Below are positions 1 to 6,360 of a stretch of DNA of 8,331 nucleotides, piece by piece (position 1 is the stretch's first letter; the number at the start of each line of letters is the position of its first letter). The stretch covers positions 1 to 8,331 of the forward strand of contig CAYMOU010000093.1 of NCBI GenBank assembly GCA_964392115.1, read 5' to 3'. The stretch comes from CAYXWM01 sp964392115. GTDB taxonomy: Bacteria; Bacillota; Clostridia; Lachnospirales; WRBF01. The position numbers were made by a program, and so were the translations under genes. Under the pieces are notes generated by a model, which was not told where the DNA came from, ran no database searches, and saw nothing but the letters and a program-made list of their open reading frames with translations.

Positions 1-8
1 TATACATT

Positions 9-27
9 TTGTGTATTATTTACACAA
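9..27. repeat. Perfect 7-bp dyad, possible operator
   Basis: TTGTGTA and TACACAA form perfect inverted arms around a 5-base spacer (TTATT). No T-run follows, so it does not look like a rho-independent terminator. The size and AT-rich spacer would suit a binding site for a dimeric repressor. No known operator consensus was recognised, and the stretch may also be coding, so the role is inference. Confidence 0.3.
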
Positions 28-60
28 GATTTGTCTTTGAAGACGCACTCTAGTAAAACG

Positions 61-107
61 TCCTTGGGAGAGAAGATTTTTCGGAAGCCTTCCCCAAGGC
101 CTTTCTT
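61..107. repeat. Imperfect hairpin repeat, diverged relative of the 6361-6420 repeat
   Basis: CCTTGGG (62-68) pairs with CCCAAGG (93-99). An inner GAAG (72-75) pairs with CTTC (89-92) after a 3-base bulge. In the same orientation it shares blocks with the repeat at 6361-6420: CCTTGGG, TTTTTC followed by GAAG, TTCCCCAA and CCTTTC. It is about six bases shorter in the middle. I read it as a degenerate member of the same dispersed hairpin repeat. It sits just ahead of the sbcC ribosome-binding site. Confidence 0.4.
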
Positions 108-112
108 TTAGA

Positions 113-121
113 AGAAGGTGA
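113..121 (+). promoter_or_regulatory. Ribosome-binding site deciding the sbcC start
   Basis: AGAAGGTGA lies four bases ahead of ATA at 126-128. The thrC gene in this window has a very similar arrangement (AGAAGGATGA, then ATG). The spacing from AGAAGG to the start is 7 bases here and 8 at thrC. This site is the main reason for placing the sbcC start at an ATA codon and not at the ATG at 267. Confidence 0.7.
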
Positions 122-125
122 TTTT

Positions 126-3100
126 ATAAAACCCGCAATACTGCGAATTAGCGGACTAAACAGCTTTACGGAAACCCAAGAAATAAACTTCGACAAGCTT
201 ACCGCCCTAGGCATTTTCGGCATTTTCGGCGAGACCGGCTCCGGCAAATCCAGCATTATAGACGCCATGACCATGGCTCTTTTCGGTAGAATGCCCCGGT
301 TCGATACTGCCAACAACAGGCAATTTATCAACACAAACCGGGACAGCTGCAACATCTACTTCCAATTCCGCATAGCCGAGAAAACCTATGTGGTGGAACG
401 GGAATACAAGGCAAAGTCCGGCAAGGTTAAAACCAACGCCAGATTTTATGAACTGTGCGAGCCTGTGAGGGTGATTGCCGACAAAATAAAAGAGGTTAAC
501 GAGGAAATCGAGGCTCTAATCGGGCTGAATTACGAGGATTTCTCACGCTCCGTGGTTTTGCCCCAGGGAAAATTCAGCGAATTTCTGCTCCTTGCCAACA
601 AGGACAGGCGAAACATGCTGGAGCGGATTTTTAACCTGGAAAAGTACGGAGAGCGGTTGAACAGAAGGGTTCACGACGAATACAATGAAAAGGAAAAAGA
701 ACTTTTCGTATTGAAAACCCAAATGGGCGCTTACGAGGGCATAAACGAGGCTTTGATTAAGGAAAAAGAGGATTTATTGGAAAGAGAAACCCTGCAACTC
801 CAAATCATTGAGGCAAATACTCAAAACCTTACTCAGCGATTTATGAATTTGACTGCCTTACGTAAAAACGTTGAAGAATACAAGCATTTATTGACCCAAG
901 AGCAGGAGTTGGAGCAAAACGCCAAGCAAGCCGAGGAAACGGAAAACAAAATTAACCGTGCCCGTAGGGCGGCGAAAATCGTCCCTTTTTTAAACAATCT
1001 TAGGGAGACGGAAAGCATAATCAAGGCTTGCACGGATAGTCTGGCGGAAGGCCGCAATTCCTTAATCCAAACAGAAGAAAAAATCCGGCAGACAAGCCAA
1101 AAACTTGACACAGCTAAGGAAGAATTCGAAAAACAACAACCCCTGTCAGTAAAGCAGGAATATCATATTCTTGAAGCCCAAAAACAGCAGGAACAATACC
1201 TCCAACTGGAGTTAACCATAACCCAACTGCGTAATCAATACAAAGAACTTAAAAACGCACAAAAGACCCACGAAAACGAATATAACGGATTAATACAGCA
1301 CAAAGATGAATTAACCGCCCGGCTTACAGAAATCTCAGATAAGAAAACCCGTCTTACGGTTTCTCCCGAGTTTAGGCAGAAAATATCGGAGGGTTTAAAA
1401 ATCCGGGACAGTTTAACGGAGCTTGAAAGGGCTGCAAAGGCCTTGGAAGCAGAAATGCAAACTCTGTCCGGTCAAATTGAACGGGAAGAAAAAATTCTGG
1501 CGGAAAAAACCGAGAAATTCAACCTTTTAAAAGCCGATTTGTCCCATGCGGAAAAAAGCCGGGAAGAACTTCGCAATTCTAACCCTCCGGATGAGGAAAC
1601 CATAGTTTCGCTGAAAATGAAGCTGGTAGACTTGCAGAATCGTTATGATGCCGAAAAGGCTAAGGCCGAAGCCGTAAATCAGCTAAAATTAAGGCGTGAA
1701 GCCCTACTGTTACAAAGGCAAACTCTGCTGAAAAATTCGGAAGACTTGCAAATCCAAAGAGACAGGCAAAGGCAAGACCTGCAAGATATAGAGGAAAGGT
1801 TCAATAACGTTTTGATATATAACAACAGCCTTTTGTTGGCGGAGCATTTGGAGGCCGGAAAGCCCTGCCCGGTTTGCGGCTCTTTGGAGCATCCAAACCC
1901 TATGGAAATCGGCGAAAAGGCCGATTTGGAACAGCTTAATCGACAGCGTGAAACCGCAAGGGCTAATCTTGAGGAAACAAATACCGCCATAACCGGCTTG
2001 AACACGGAAATTGCTCTGAATGACAGAGAAACGGAAGGTTTAGACAATCAAATCAAAGAAGCCGGTAAAGTCGATTATAACTTGGATGAATTGGAAAAAA
2101 TAATTAATATGACCCGGTCTGAATCAGAACAGGCCGGAGAAAAATTAAAAGAATATCGCAAAGAATTAAGCAGTCTTGAAAGCCGGCTAAACGATTGCAG
2201 AAGTCTCATGCCGGAAATCCAGTCGGAGACTGTAGCCTGCGGTGAGCGTATTTTAAAGGATAGGCAGCTATTATCAGCTAAAGAAGCTGATTTAGCCGAG
2301 AAAAACATGGCCTTGTCACCCTTACGAGAAGCGTTGCAAACCCTGTTAAACGAATTGCAAACCGAGGATATTCAGGGTGAGTATTCGGAAATCTGCAAAA
2401 AAGATAGAGAATTGGCTGAGAACGAAAAGGAAGAACAAGCCTGTCGTGCAAAACTGGAGGAAATACTCAAAAAATCAGAGGGGCTTTCAGCCGAAATCCA
2501 AAAGTCCGAATCAGCGCTTCAAGATATTAACACCGTAGGCAGAGAAAAACGCCTTCAAGCGGACAGCTTACAGGCGGAAATAAGCAAAGTTCTTGGCGAC
2601 AGAAACCCGGATGAATTCCTGCAAGAAATACGCTCTGCCCTTGCCGGCCTGGATAAAGCTGTTAAGAAGCTCACAGCTGAACGGGAGAAACTTCTGGAGC
2701 AAAAGCATTCTTGTGAGCAAAATATTACCCAATCAGAGACCCGTCTGGAGACGCAAACAAAATTGAAATCCCAATACGAAACCCTTTTAAAAGAGGAATT
2801 CGAGGGCTCAGAGTTTGAAAGCTACGCAGAGGCAGAGGAAAGTATTTTAGACGAGGATAAAATTATCCATTTAGAGAAAAAACTAAAGCTGTATTATGAG
2901 GAGAAGCTTAAAGTTGCTCAAAATATTCAGCGGCTAAAGTCCATTCTTGAAGACGCCGAAACCCCATGGGAAAGCGCAGAAGCTGAATATGAGGCAGTTT
3001 CAGCCAAACTAGCCGAAGCAAAAAGCGAAACCGATGCCAAAACCAAGGAAACGGCTGTTTTAAGCAACAGCATTCAAACCATGAAGGAACAGCTGAAGAC

Positions 3101-3647
3101 AGTCAAGGAATTGGCCGAAAAGCAGAAAAATGTTCAGCACCAAGCCGACTTGCTTAAAATGTTGGCGGACTTATTCAAGGGCAACAGATTTGTTGAATTT
3201 GTGGCTCAAAGACAGCTGCGGTATATAGTCTGCGAGGCTTCGGTTAAGCTAAAAGAAATGACCTCCGGCAGGTACGCCTTACAGTTGGTAGGCTCGGACT
3301 TTGCCGTCAGAGATGATTACAACGGCGGAGAGTTGCGTTCTCCCAGAACCCTTTCCGGCGGTGAAATTTTTGTGACCTCTCTGTGCCTGGCGCTGGCTCT
3401 TTCTTCAAAAATAAAGCTGAAAAGCAACGCCCGGTTGGAGTTCTTCTTCTTGGACGAAGGCTTCGGCACGCTGGACGCAAGCCTTTTGGATACGGTTATT
3501 TCCGCCTTGGAACATCTGAAAAACGATAACATGACCGTAGGCGTTATCAGCCACGTTGAGGAGCTGAAAAACCGTATGCCCGTAAAACTGCTGGTGACTC
3601 CGCCGGTTTTCGGTTCACACGGCACAAAGGTCAGGTTAAGTATGTAA
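126..3647 (+). CDS. sbcC: Exonuclease SbcC, SMC-like ATPase subunit of the SbcCD nuclease
   Basis: SbcC is the Rad50-like ATPase that partners SbcD (Mre11-like) to cut hairpins and protein-blocked DNA ends during replication and repair. The predicted protein is 1173 residues. Walker A GETGSGKS is at 35-42, the Q-loop glutamine (VLPQGKF) near 147, and the zinc hook CPVC at 581-584 is followed by GSLEHP. The signature LSGGE is at 1076-1080, Walker B FFFLDEG at 1106-1112 and the H-loop histidine (ISH) at 1143. Long charged heptad-like coiled coils run on both sides of the hook. No ATG, GTG or TTG occurs in frame between the stop at 54-56 and the ATG at 267. Starting at 267 would delete Walker A. 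ATA at 126 has a good ribosome-binding site and begins IKPAILRISG, matching the usual M-(R/K)-P-x-x-L-x-x-x-G start of the family. The stop codon doubles as one TAA flanking a MITE-like element. Function is near certain; the start codon is well supported but unusual. Confidence 0.95.
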   Translation: MKPAILRISGLNSFTETQEINFDKLTALGIFGIFGETGSGKSSIIDAMTMALFGRMPRFDTANNRQFINTNRDSCNIYFQFRIAEKTYVVEREYKAKSGKVKTNARFYELCEPVRVIADKIKEVNEEIEALIGLNYEDFSRSVVLPQGKFSEFLLLANKDRRNMLERIFNLEKYGERLNRRVHDEYNEKEKELFVLKTQMGAYEGINEALIKEKEDLLERETLQLQIIEANTQNLTQRFMNLTALRKNVEEYKHLLTQEQELEQNAKQAEETENKINRARRAAKIVPFLNNLRETESIIKACTDSLAEGRNSLIQTEEKIRQTSQKLDTAKEEFEKQQPLSVKQEYHILEAQKQQEQYLQLELTITQLRNQYKELKNAQKTHENEYNGLIQHKDELTARLTEISDKKTRLTVSPEFRQKISEGLKIRDSLTELERAAKALEAEMQTLSGQIEREEKILAEKTEKFNLLKADLSHAEKSREELRNSNPPDEETIVSLKMKLVDLQNRYDAEKAKAEAVNQLKLRREALLLQRQTLLKNSEDLQIQRDRQRQDLQDIEERFNNVLIYNNSLLLAEHLEAGKPCPVCGSLEHPNPMEIGEKADLEQLNRQRETARANLEETNTAITGLNTEIALNDRETEGLDNQIKEAGKVDYNLDELEKIINMTRSESEQAGEKLKEYRKELSSLESRLNDCRSLMPEIQSETVACGERILKDRQLLSAKEADLAEKNMALSPLREALQTLLNELQTEDIQGEYSEICKKDRELAENEKEEQACRAKLEEILKKSEGLSAEIQKSESALQDINTVGREKRLQADSLQAEISKVLGDRNPDEFLQEIRSALAGLDKAVKKLTAEREKLLEQKHSCEQNITQSETRLETQTKLKSQYETLLKEEFEGSEFESYAEAEESILDEDKIIHLEKKLKLYYEEKLKVAQNIQRLKSILEDAETPWESAEAEYEAVSAKLAEAKSETDAKTKETAVLSNSIQTMKEQLKTVKELAEKQKNVQHQADLLKMLADLFKGNRFVEFVAQRQLRYIVCEASVKLKEMTSGRYALQLVGSDFAVRDDYNGGELRSPRTLSGGEIFVTSLCLALALSSKIKLKSNARLEFFFLDEGFGTLDASLLDTVISALEHLKNDNMTVGVISHVEELKNRMPVKLLVTPPVFGSHGTKVRLSM

Positions 3648-3748
3648 TACTAATTCCATTTAAAACAGTAGATAAAAAATTTGCAAGTTAGACAAAGATT
3701 CAAGGATAATTTGCAAATTTTTATCCTTCATTAAATATGGAATTAGTA
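3648..3748 (+). mobile_element. MITE-like element, copy A (101 bp)
   Basis: A non-coding element with long terminal inverted repeats. It begins TACTAATTCCAT and ends ATGGAATTAGTA. The arms (3648-3686 and 3711-3748) fold into a near-complete hairpin with a 24-base loop; the inner stem pairs 3671-3686 with 3711-3725. It is flanked by TAA on both sides (3645-3647 and 3749-3751), consistent with a 3-bp target duplication. The left TAA is also the sbcC stop codon. It is about 95% identical to the inverse complement of copy B at 5430-5529 (four substitutions and one single-base indel). There is no transposase, so it would have to be moved by an enzyme supplied elsewhere. The family name is unknown to me. 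Confidence 0.8.
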
Positions 3749-3798
3749 TAAATCCTTTCTAACGTTAAAGTCTTTTTCTGTTATTCAGCAAATTTACG

Positions 3799-3827
3799 TT
3801 GTAACGGCAGTAAATATCCGGTATCAT
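3799..3827 (+). promoter_or_regulatory. Likely thrC promoter
   Basis: TTGTAA (3799-3804, 4 of 6 matches to the -35 consensus) and TATCAT (3822-3827, 5 of 6 to the -10 consensus) are separated by exactly 17 bases. They lie about 43 bases ahead of the thrC start. A second TATAAC box at 3835-3840 has no matching -35 at normal spacing. I saw no T-box, riboswitch or attenuator-like fold between the MITE and thrC. Confidence 0.45.
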
Positions 3828-3869
3828 TAAATAGTATAACAGCATTGAATCAAAAAGAAGGATGATATT

Positions 3870-5336
3870 ATGTTAAATTACGTCAGCACTAGGGGTCAGT
3901 CAGAAGCTGTTTCGCCAAGCGAGGCTATCGTAAAAGGTATAGCCAAAGACGGCGGTTTGTTTGTTCCTACCAAAATTCCCACCATCCAAATGCCCTTGGA
4001 GCAATTGATTGATTTATCCTATCAAGACCTTGCCTTTAATATATTAAAGCTTTATCTTACAGATTTTACTAACGACGAACTGAAACAAGCCATCTCCAAC
4101 GCCTACAACTACCGTTTCGATACACCGGCCGTTGCACCTTTGACCGCTGTAGACGGCAAGTATTTCTTGGAACTGTTCCACGGCCCTACCTTGGCTTTTA
4201 AGGACATGGCTCTGTCCATCCTGCCTTACCTGCTTAAAACAGCCGCCAAAAAGAACGGCATAGACAAAAAAATTGTTATTCTCACCGCCACCAGCGGCGA
4301 TACCGGCAAAGCCGCCCTTGAGGGCTTTTCCGATGTAGAAGGCACAGAAATCATCGTTTTCTTCCCTGAAAACGGCGTTTCGCCCATACAAAAGGCCCAA
4401 ATGGTAACCTCTGAAGGCCAAAACACCCATGTTATCGGTGTTACCGGCAATTTCGACGATACCCAAACTCAAGTTAAGAAAATCTTTACCGACACGGCAC
4501 TTGCCGAAGAATTAAGCCAAAAAGGCTTTGTTTTCTCCTCGGCAAACTCCATTAACATTGGCCGTTTGGTGCCGCAAATCGTTTATTATTTCTACGCCTA
4601 CGCACAAATGTGCCGTATGGGTGCAATAAAATCGGGCGAAAAATTAAACTTCACCGTACCCACCGGTAATTTCGGAAACATTCTGGCAGGATATTATGCC
4701 TACAATATGGGTCTGCCCGTGGGCAAACTTATTTGTGCCTCCAACGAAAACAAGGTTCTGTACGATTTCTTTAAAACCGGTCAATACAACCGCAACCGTG
4801 AGTTTATTTTGACCTCCTCACCTTCCATGGACATCTTAATTTCCAGCAATCTGGAACGCTTGCTGTATCATGTATCCGCAACCAACACCGTTGACCTGAT
4901 GAATAGGCTCAATCAACAAGGTGATTTCAATTTCAATACAGAAGAAATCCTCAAGAATTTCCACGGAGAATTCGCAACAGAGGCCGAAACTGCACAAGCT
5001 ATCAAGGATATGTTCAAATGCGGATACACCATGGACACACACACAGCCGTGGCTTATTCCGCTTACGAAAAATACAGAAAAGCAACCGGCGATGAACGCA
5101 AAAACGTTATTATCTCCACCGCAAGCCCCTTTAAATTTACCGAAAGCGTTTGCAGCTCCATAGGCTCCAGTTTTAGCGGTCAAGACCCCTTTAAACTGGT
5201 AGATGTTCTGGCAAAAATGGGCTCTTTGACGGTTCCCAAACAGTTAGACGGTTTGGCAACCAAAGCCCGCAGACACAACACCGTATGTTCACAAGAGCAG
5301 ATGAAGGACGAAGTATTAAAAATTTTGAATAAGTAA
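3870..5336 (+). CDS. thrC: Threonine synthase
   Basis: Threonine synthase is a cytosolic PLP enzyme that converts O-phosphohomoserine to threonine and phosphate, the last step of threonine synthesis. The 488-residue protein has the N-terminal YVSTRGQ segment and the PLP-binding lysine K111 in FHGPTLAFKD. It also has the TATSGDTGKAAL motif (139-150), the glycine-rich phosphate loop PTGNFGN (264-270), DTHTAVAY (389-396) and STASPFKF (416-423). Length and motifs place it with the long E. coli/yeast-type threonine synthases and not the shorter plant/Bacillus-like type. ATG at 3870 follows AGAAGG (3856-3861) at 8 bases. It appears to be a single-gene unit, with its own promoter and a strong terminator directly behind it. 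No homoserine kinase or homoserine dehydrogenase gene is adjacent. The whole unit lies between two inverted MITE-like copies. Confidence 0.97.
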   Translation: MLNYVSTRGQSEAVSPSEAIVKGIAKDGGLFVPTKIPTIQMPLEQLIDLSYQDLAFNILKLYLTDFTNDELKQAISNAYNYRFDTPAVAPLTAVDGKYFLELFHGPTLAFKDMALSILPYLLKTAAKKNGIDKKIVILTATSGDTGKAALEGFSDVEGTEIIVFFPENGVSPIQKAQMVTSEGQNTHVIGVTGNFDDTQTQVKKIFTDTALAEELSQKGFVFSSANSINIGRLVPQIVYYFYAYAQMCRMGAIKSGEKLNFTVPTGNFGNILAGYYAYNMGLPVGKLICASNENKVLYDFFKTGQYNRNREFILTSSPSMDILISSNLERLLYHVSATNTVDLMNRLNQQGDFNFNTEEILKNFHGEFATEAETAQAIKDMFKCGYTMDTHTAVAYSAYEKYRKATGDERKNVIISTASPFKFTESVCSSIGSSFSGQDPFKLVDVLAKMGSLTVPKQLDGLATKARRHNTVCSQEQMKDEVLKILNK

Positions 5337-5341
5337 GACGT

Positions 5342-5373
5342 AAAAAAGACCGGGGATTAAACCGGTCTTTTTT
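5342..5373. terminator. Bidirectional rho-independent terminator
   Basis: AAAAAAGACCGG (5342-5353) pairs perfectly with CCGGTCTTTTTT (5362-5373) around an 8-base loop. It begins six bases after the thrC stop. The A-tract on one side and T-tract on the other make it symmetric, so it can end thrC transcripts on the plus strand. It can also end the oncoming fliW-csrA transcripts on the minus strand. Confidence 0.92.
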
Positions 5374-5429
5374 GCTTGAAATACTTACGGATGCCTTGCA
5401 ATCCCTGTTTATTTGAGTATAACACCTTA

Positions 5430-5529
5430 TACTAATACCATATTTAATGAAGGATAAAGATTTGCAAATTATCCTTGAATCTTTGTCTAAATTGCAAATC
5501 TTTATCTACTGTTTTAAATGGAATTAGTA
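5430..5529 (-). mobile_element. MITE-like element, copy B (100 bp)
   Basis: This is the inverse-oriented partner of copy A. Read on the minus strand it starts TACTAATTCCATTTAAAA at 5529 and ends at 5430. It is flanked by TTA on both sides (5427-5429 and 5530-5532), that is TAA on the minus strand. The inner stem pairs 5453-5467 with 5492-5506 perfectly over 15 bp. The G5459:C5500 pair replaces the A:T pair of copy A, a compensated change. It starts right after the csrA stop codon (TAG at 5535-5533, then TAA, then the element), so csrA transcripts would carry it in their 3' end. It holds no coding sequence. Confidence 0.8.
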
Positions 5530-5532
5530 TTA

Positions 5533-5754
5533 CTACAGCTTCTTAAACAACTTCTTTAAATTATGGTTAACAATATTTGCGGCCTGGCGGTTTTCGGCCT
5601 GGATTTGTTCGTATATTTCTTTGCGGTGTACGGTAATTTCTTTGGGTGCAACTATGCCCAGTTTAACCTGTTCGCCTTGAATGCTGATTACCACAACTTC
5701 AACATTGTCGCCGATAATGATGGATTCGCCTTTTTTTCGTGTCAACGCAAGCAT
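5533..5754 (-). CDS. csrA: Carbon storage regulator CsrA, translational repressor
   Basis: CsrA is a small dimeric RNA-binding protein that binds GGA motifs in mRNA leaders and blocks translation. In Bacillus it represses flagellin (hag) translation. The 73-residue protein matches the family throughout: MLALTRKKGESIIIGDNVEV, then IQGEQVKLGI, then APKEITVHRKEIYEQIQAEN. The conserved RNA-contact regions are present near R6 and at the V-H-R-K-E segment around residue 44. The last dozen residues are lysine-rich (NHNLKKLFKKL), a variable tail. ATG at 5754-5752 directly follows the fliW stop (5757-5755) with no gap. Its ribosome-binding site (AAGGGCGGTG, 5769-5760) lies inside the last fliW codons, which suggests translational coupling. 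It is the last gene of the flagellar operon here; no flagellin gene follows. Confidence 0.97.
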   Translation of the reverse strand: MLALTRKKGESIIIGDNVEVVVISIQGEQVKLGIVAPKEITVHRKEIYEQIQAENRQAANIVNHNLKKLFKKL

Positions 5755-6255
5755 TTATACACCGCCCTTTTGATTAATTATTTCGTCCAGAACCCTGTGG
5801 CGAACATGGTATTCTTCGTTTGATACTATAAGCTGTCTGCCGGTCATTTCCGAAAAACTAATGACCACAGGCGCTTTTAGGTTAACTGTCATATTCTCTA
5901 TTTCTTCGGGTATAACGACGATATTATACATCAAAAATCCGGTAGGGCTTTTGCCCATTTCGGAAAGCTGTTCATCATAAAAAACCGGGTTGTAATCGGG
6001 CATTACCGAGAATATATCCAGCAGGACAAAGGCCAGATCGCCGTCCTCTGTGCTTTGTAGCCAGTAAAAGCTATGGGAGTATAAATCATCTTTATCGCCC
6101 TGTTTTTTTTCTGTTTTCCCGTCTAAAATTTCGCCGTTGCTGTTTAGCAACACAAAACTTCTGCAATCCGGGAAGCCCGGCAAACCCACGGGAAAATCTA
6201 TTATTTTCGATTGGTCTATTTCAAGTTCACCAAAGTGTTTTGTTGAAAGCTGCAT
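5755..6255 (-). CDS. fliW: Flagellar assembly factor FliW, CsrA antagonist
   Basis: FliW binds free flagellin or, when flagellin has been exported, CsrA. This relieves CsrA repression of flagellin translation and couples it to secretion. The 166-residue protein shows the family blocks FGELEIDQSKIIDFPVGLPG (8-27), FYWLQSTEDGDLAFVLLD (63-80), NMTVNLKAPVVISF (121-134) and RQLIVSNEEYHVR (140-152). Start choice: ATG at 6255-6253 (MQLSTKHFGE) follows GGAGGT (6265-6260) at four bases. It also matches the usual FliW N-terminus. Longer in-frame starts (ATG at 6267, and one ending at 6294) either overlap this ribosome-binding site or add residues unlike the family. It is slightly longer than Bacillus FliW (about 143) because of a charged insert at about residues 41-62. 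It lies between flgL and csrA, as in other Firmicutes. Confidence 0.95.
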   Translation of the reverse strand: MQLSTKHFGELEIDQSKIIDFPVGLPGFPDCRSFVLLNSNGEILDGKTEKKQGDKDDLYSHSFYWLQSTEDGDLAFVLLDIFSVMPDYNPVFYDEQLSEMGKSPTGFLMYNIVVIPEEIENMTVNLKAPVVISFSEMTGRQLIVSNEEYHVRHRVLDEIINQKGGV

Positions 6256-6259
6256 TTGT

Positions 6260-6267
6260 ACCTCCAT
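6260..6267 (-). promoter_or_regulatory. fliW ribosome-binding site with a CsrA-type GGA motif
   Basis: On the minus strand the bases read ATGGAGGT, four bases ahead of the fliW ATG. The site fixes the start at 6255. It also fits the A-N-GGA core recognised by CsrA, and a second GGA (CCGGA, 6274-6270) lies just upstream. CsrA feedback on fliW is a possibility only. Confidence 0.6.
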
Positions 6268-6299
6268 TTTCCGGATCGGTATAGTGTGAGCCACGTTAA

Positions 6300-6323
6300 A
6301 CGAGAGGGAAATGTCCCTCTCGT
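6300..6323 (-). promoter_or_regulatory. Strong hairpin in the fliW leader
   Basis: ACGAGAGGGA (6300-6309) and TCCCTCTCGT (6314-6323) form a perfect 10-bp stem with a 4-base loop, 44 bases upstream of the fliW start. In the direction of flgL-fliW transcription only TTT follows the stem, so it would be a poor terminator. Partial termination, transcript stabilisation or a processing boundary between flgL and fliW are possible. On the mRNA the stem carries an AGGGA next to the loop. Confidence 0.55.
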
Positions 6324-6360
6324 CGGTTAAAAACTCGTGTATGTTCAGAAAAGATTAAGA

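Larger units (their letters stand above)
1..125. other. Upstream stretch, possible tail of a preceding gene
   Basis: This is the left edge before sbcC. All three forward frames are open from the edge and close at 38-40 (TGA), 51-53 (TAG) and 109-111 (TAG). Any of them could be the last codons of an upstream gene; in many bacteria that gene would be sbcD, the nuclease partner of sbcC. The frame ending at 111 would leave only 14 bases before the sbcC start, which suits a tight operon. However, its last 15 or so codons run through the hairpin repeat at 61-107, so they may not be real coding sequence. I do not recognise any of the three short peptides, and the assignment is left open. Confidence 0.25.

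Noticed and set aside
267..269. ATG at 267 as the sbcC start
   Set aside because: It would remove the first beta strand and the whole Walker A motif, leaving a dead ATPase. It has no ribosome-binding site ahead of it, and the preceding 47 codons match the SbcC N-terminus.
3793..3814. TTTAC-N12-GTAAA dyad near the thrC promoter as an operator
   Set aside because: The 5-bp arms are short and AT-rich, and such pairs are expected by chance in this composition.
4044..4472. 142-codon minus-strand ORF inside thrC
   Set aside because: It lies entirely antisense to a strongly conserved gene, has no recognisable domain and no ribosome-binding site. It is a shadow of thrC codon use. The other antisense ORFs in sbcC, thrC and flgL are rejected for the same reason.
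5396..5423. TTGCAA-16-TATAAC as a plus-strand promoter running into csrA antisense
   Set aside because: The -35 match is weak, the boxes lie in a terminator-MITE gap and nothing is encoded downstream on that strand. Chance is more likely, though an antisense RNA cannot be excluded.
3645..5532. The two MITE copies plus thrC as a composite transposon
   Set aside because: Each copy has its own TAA flanks on both sides. The outer flanks of the pair are TAA on the left and TTA on the right, not a direct repeat. thrC is a normal housekeeping gene. Independent insertions fit better.
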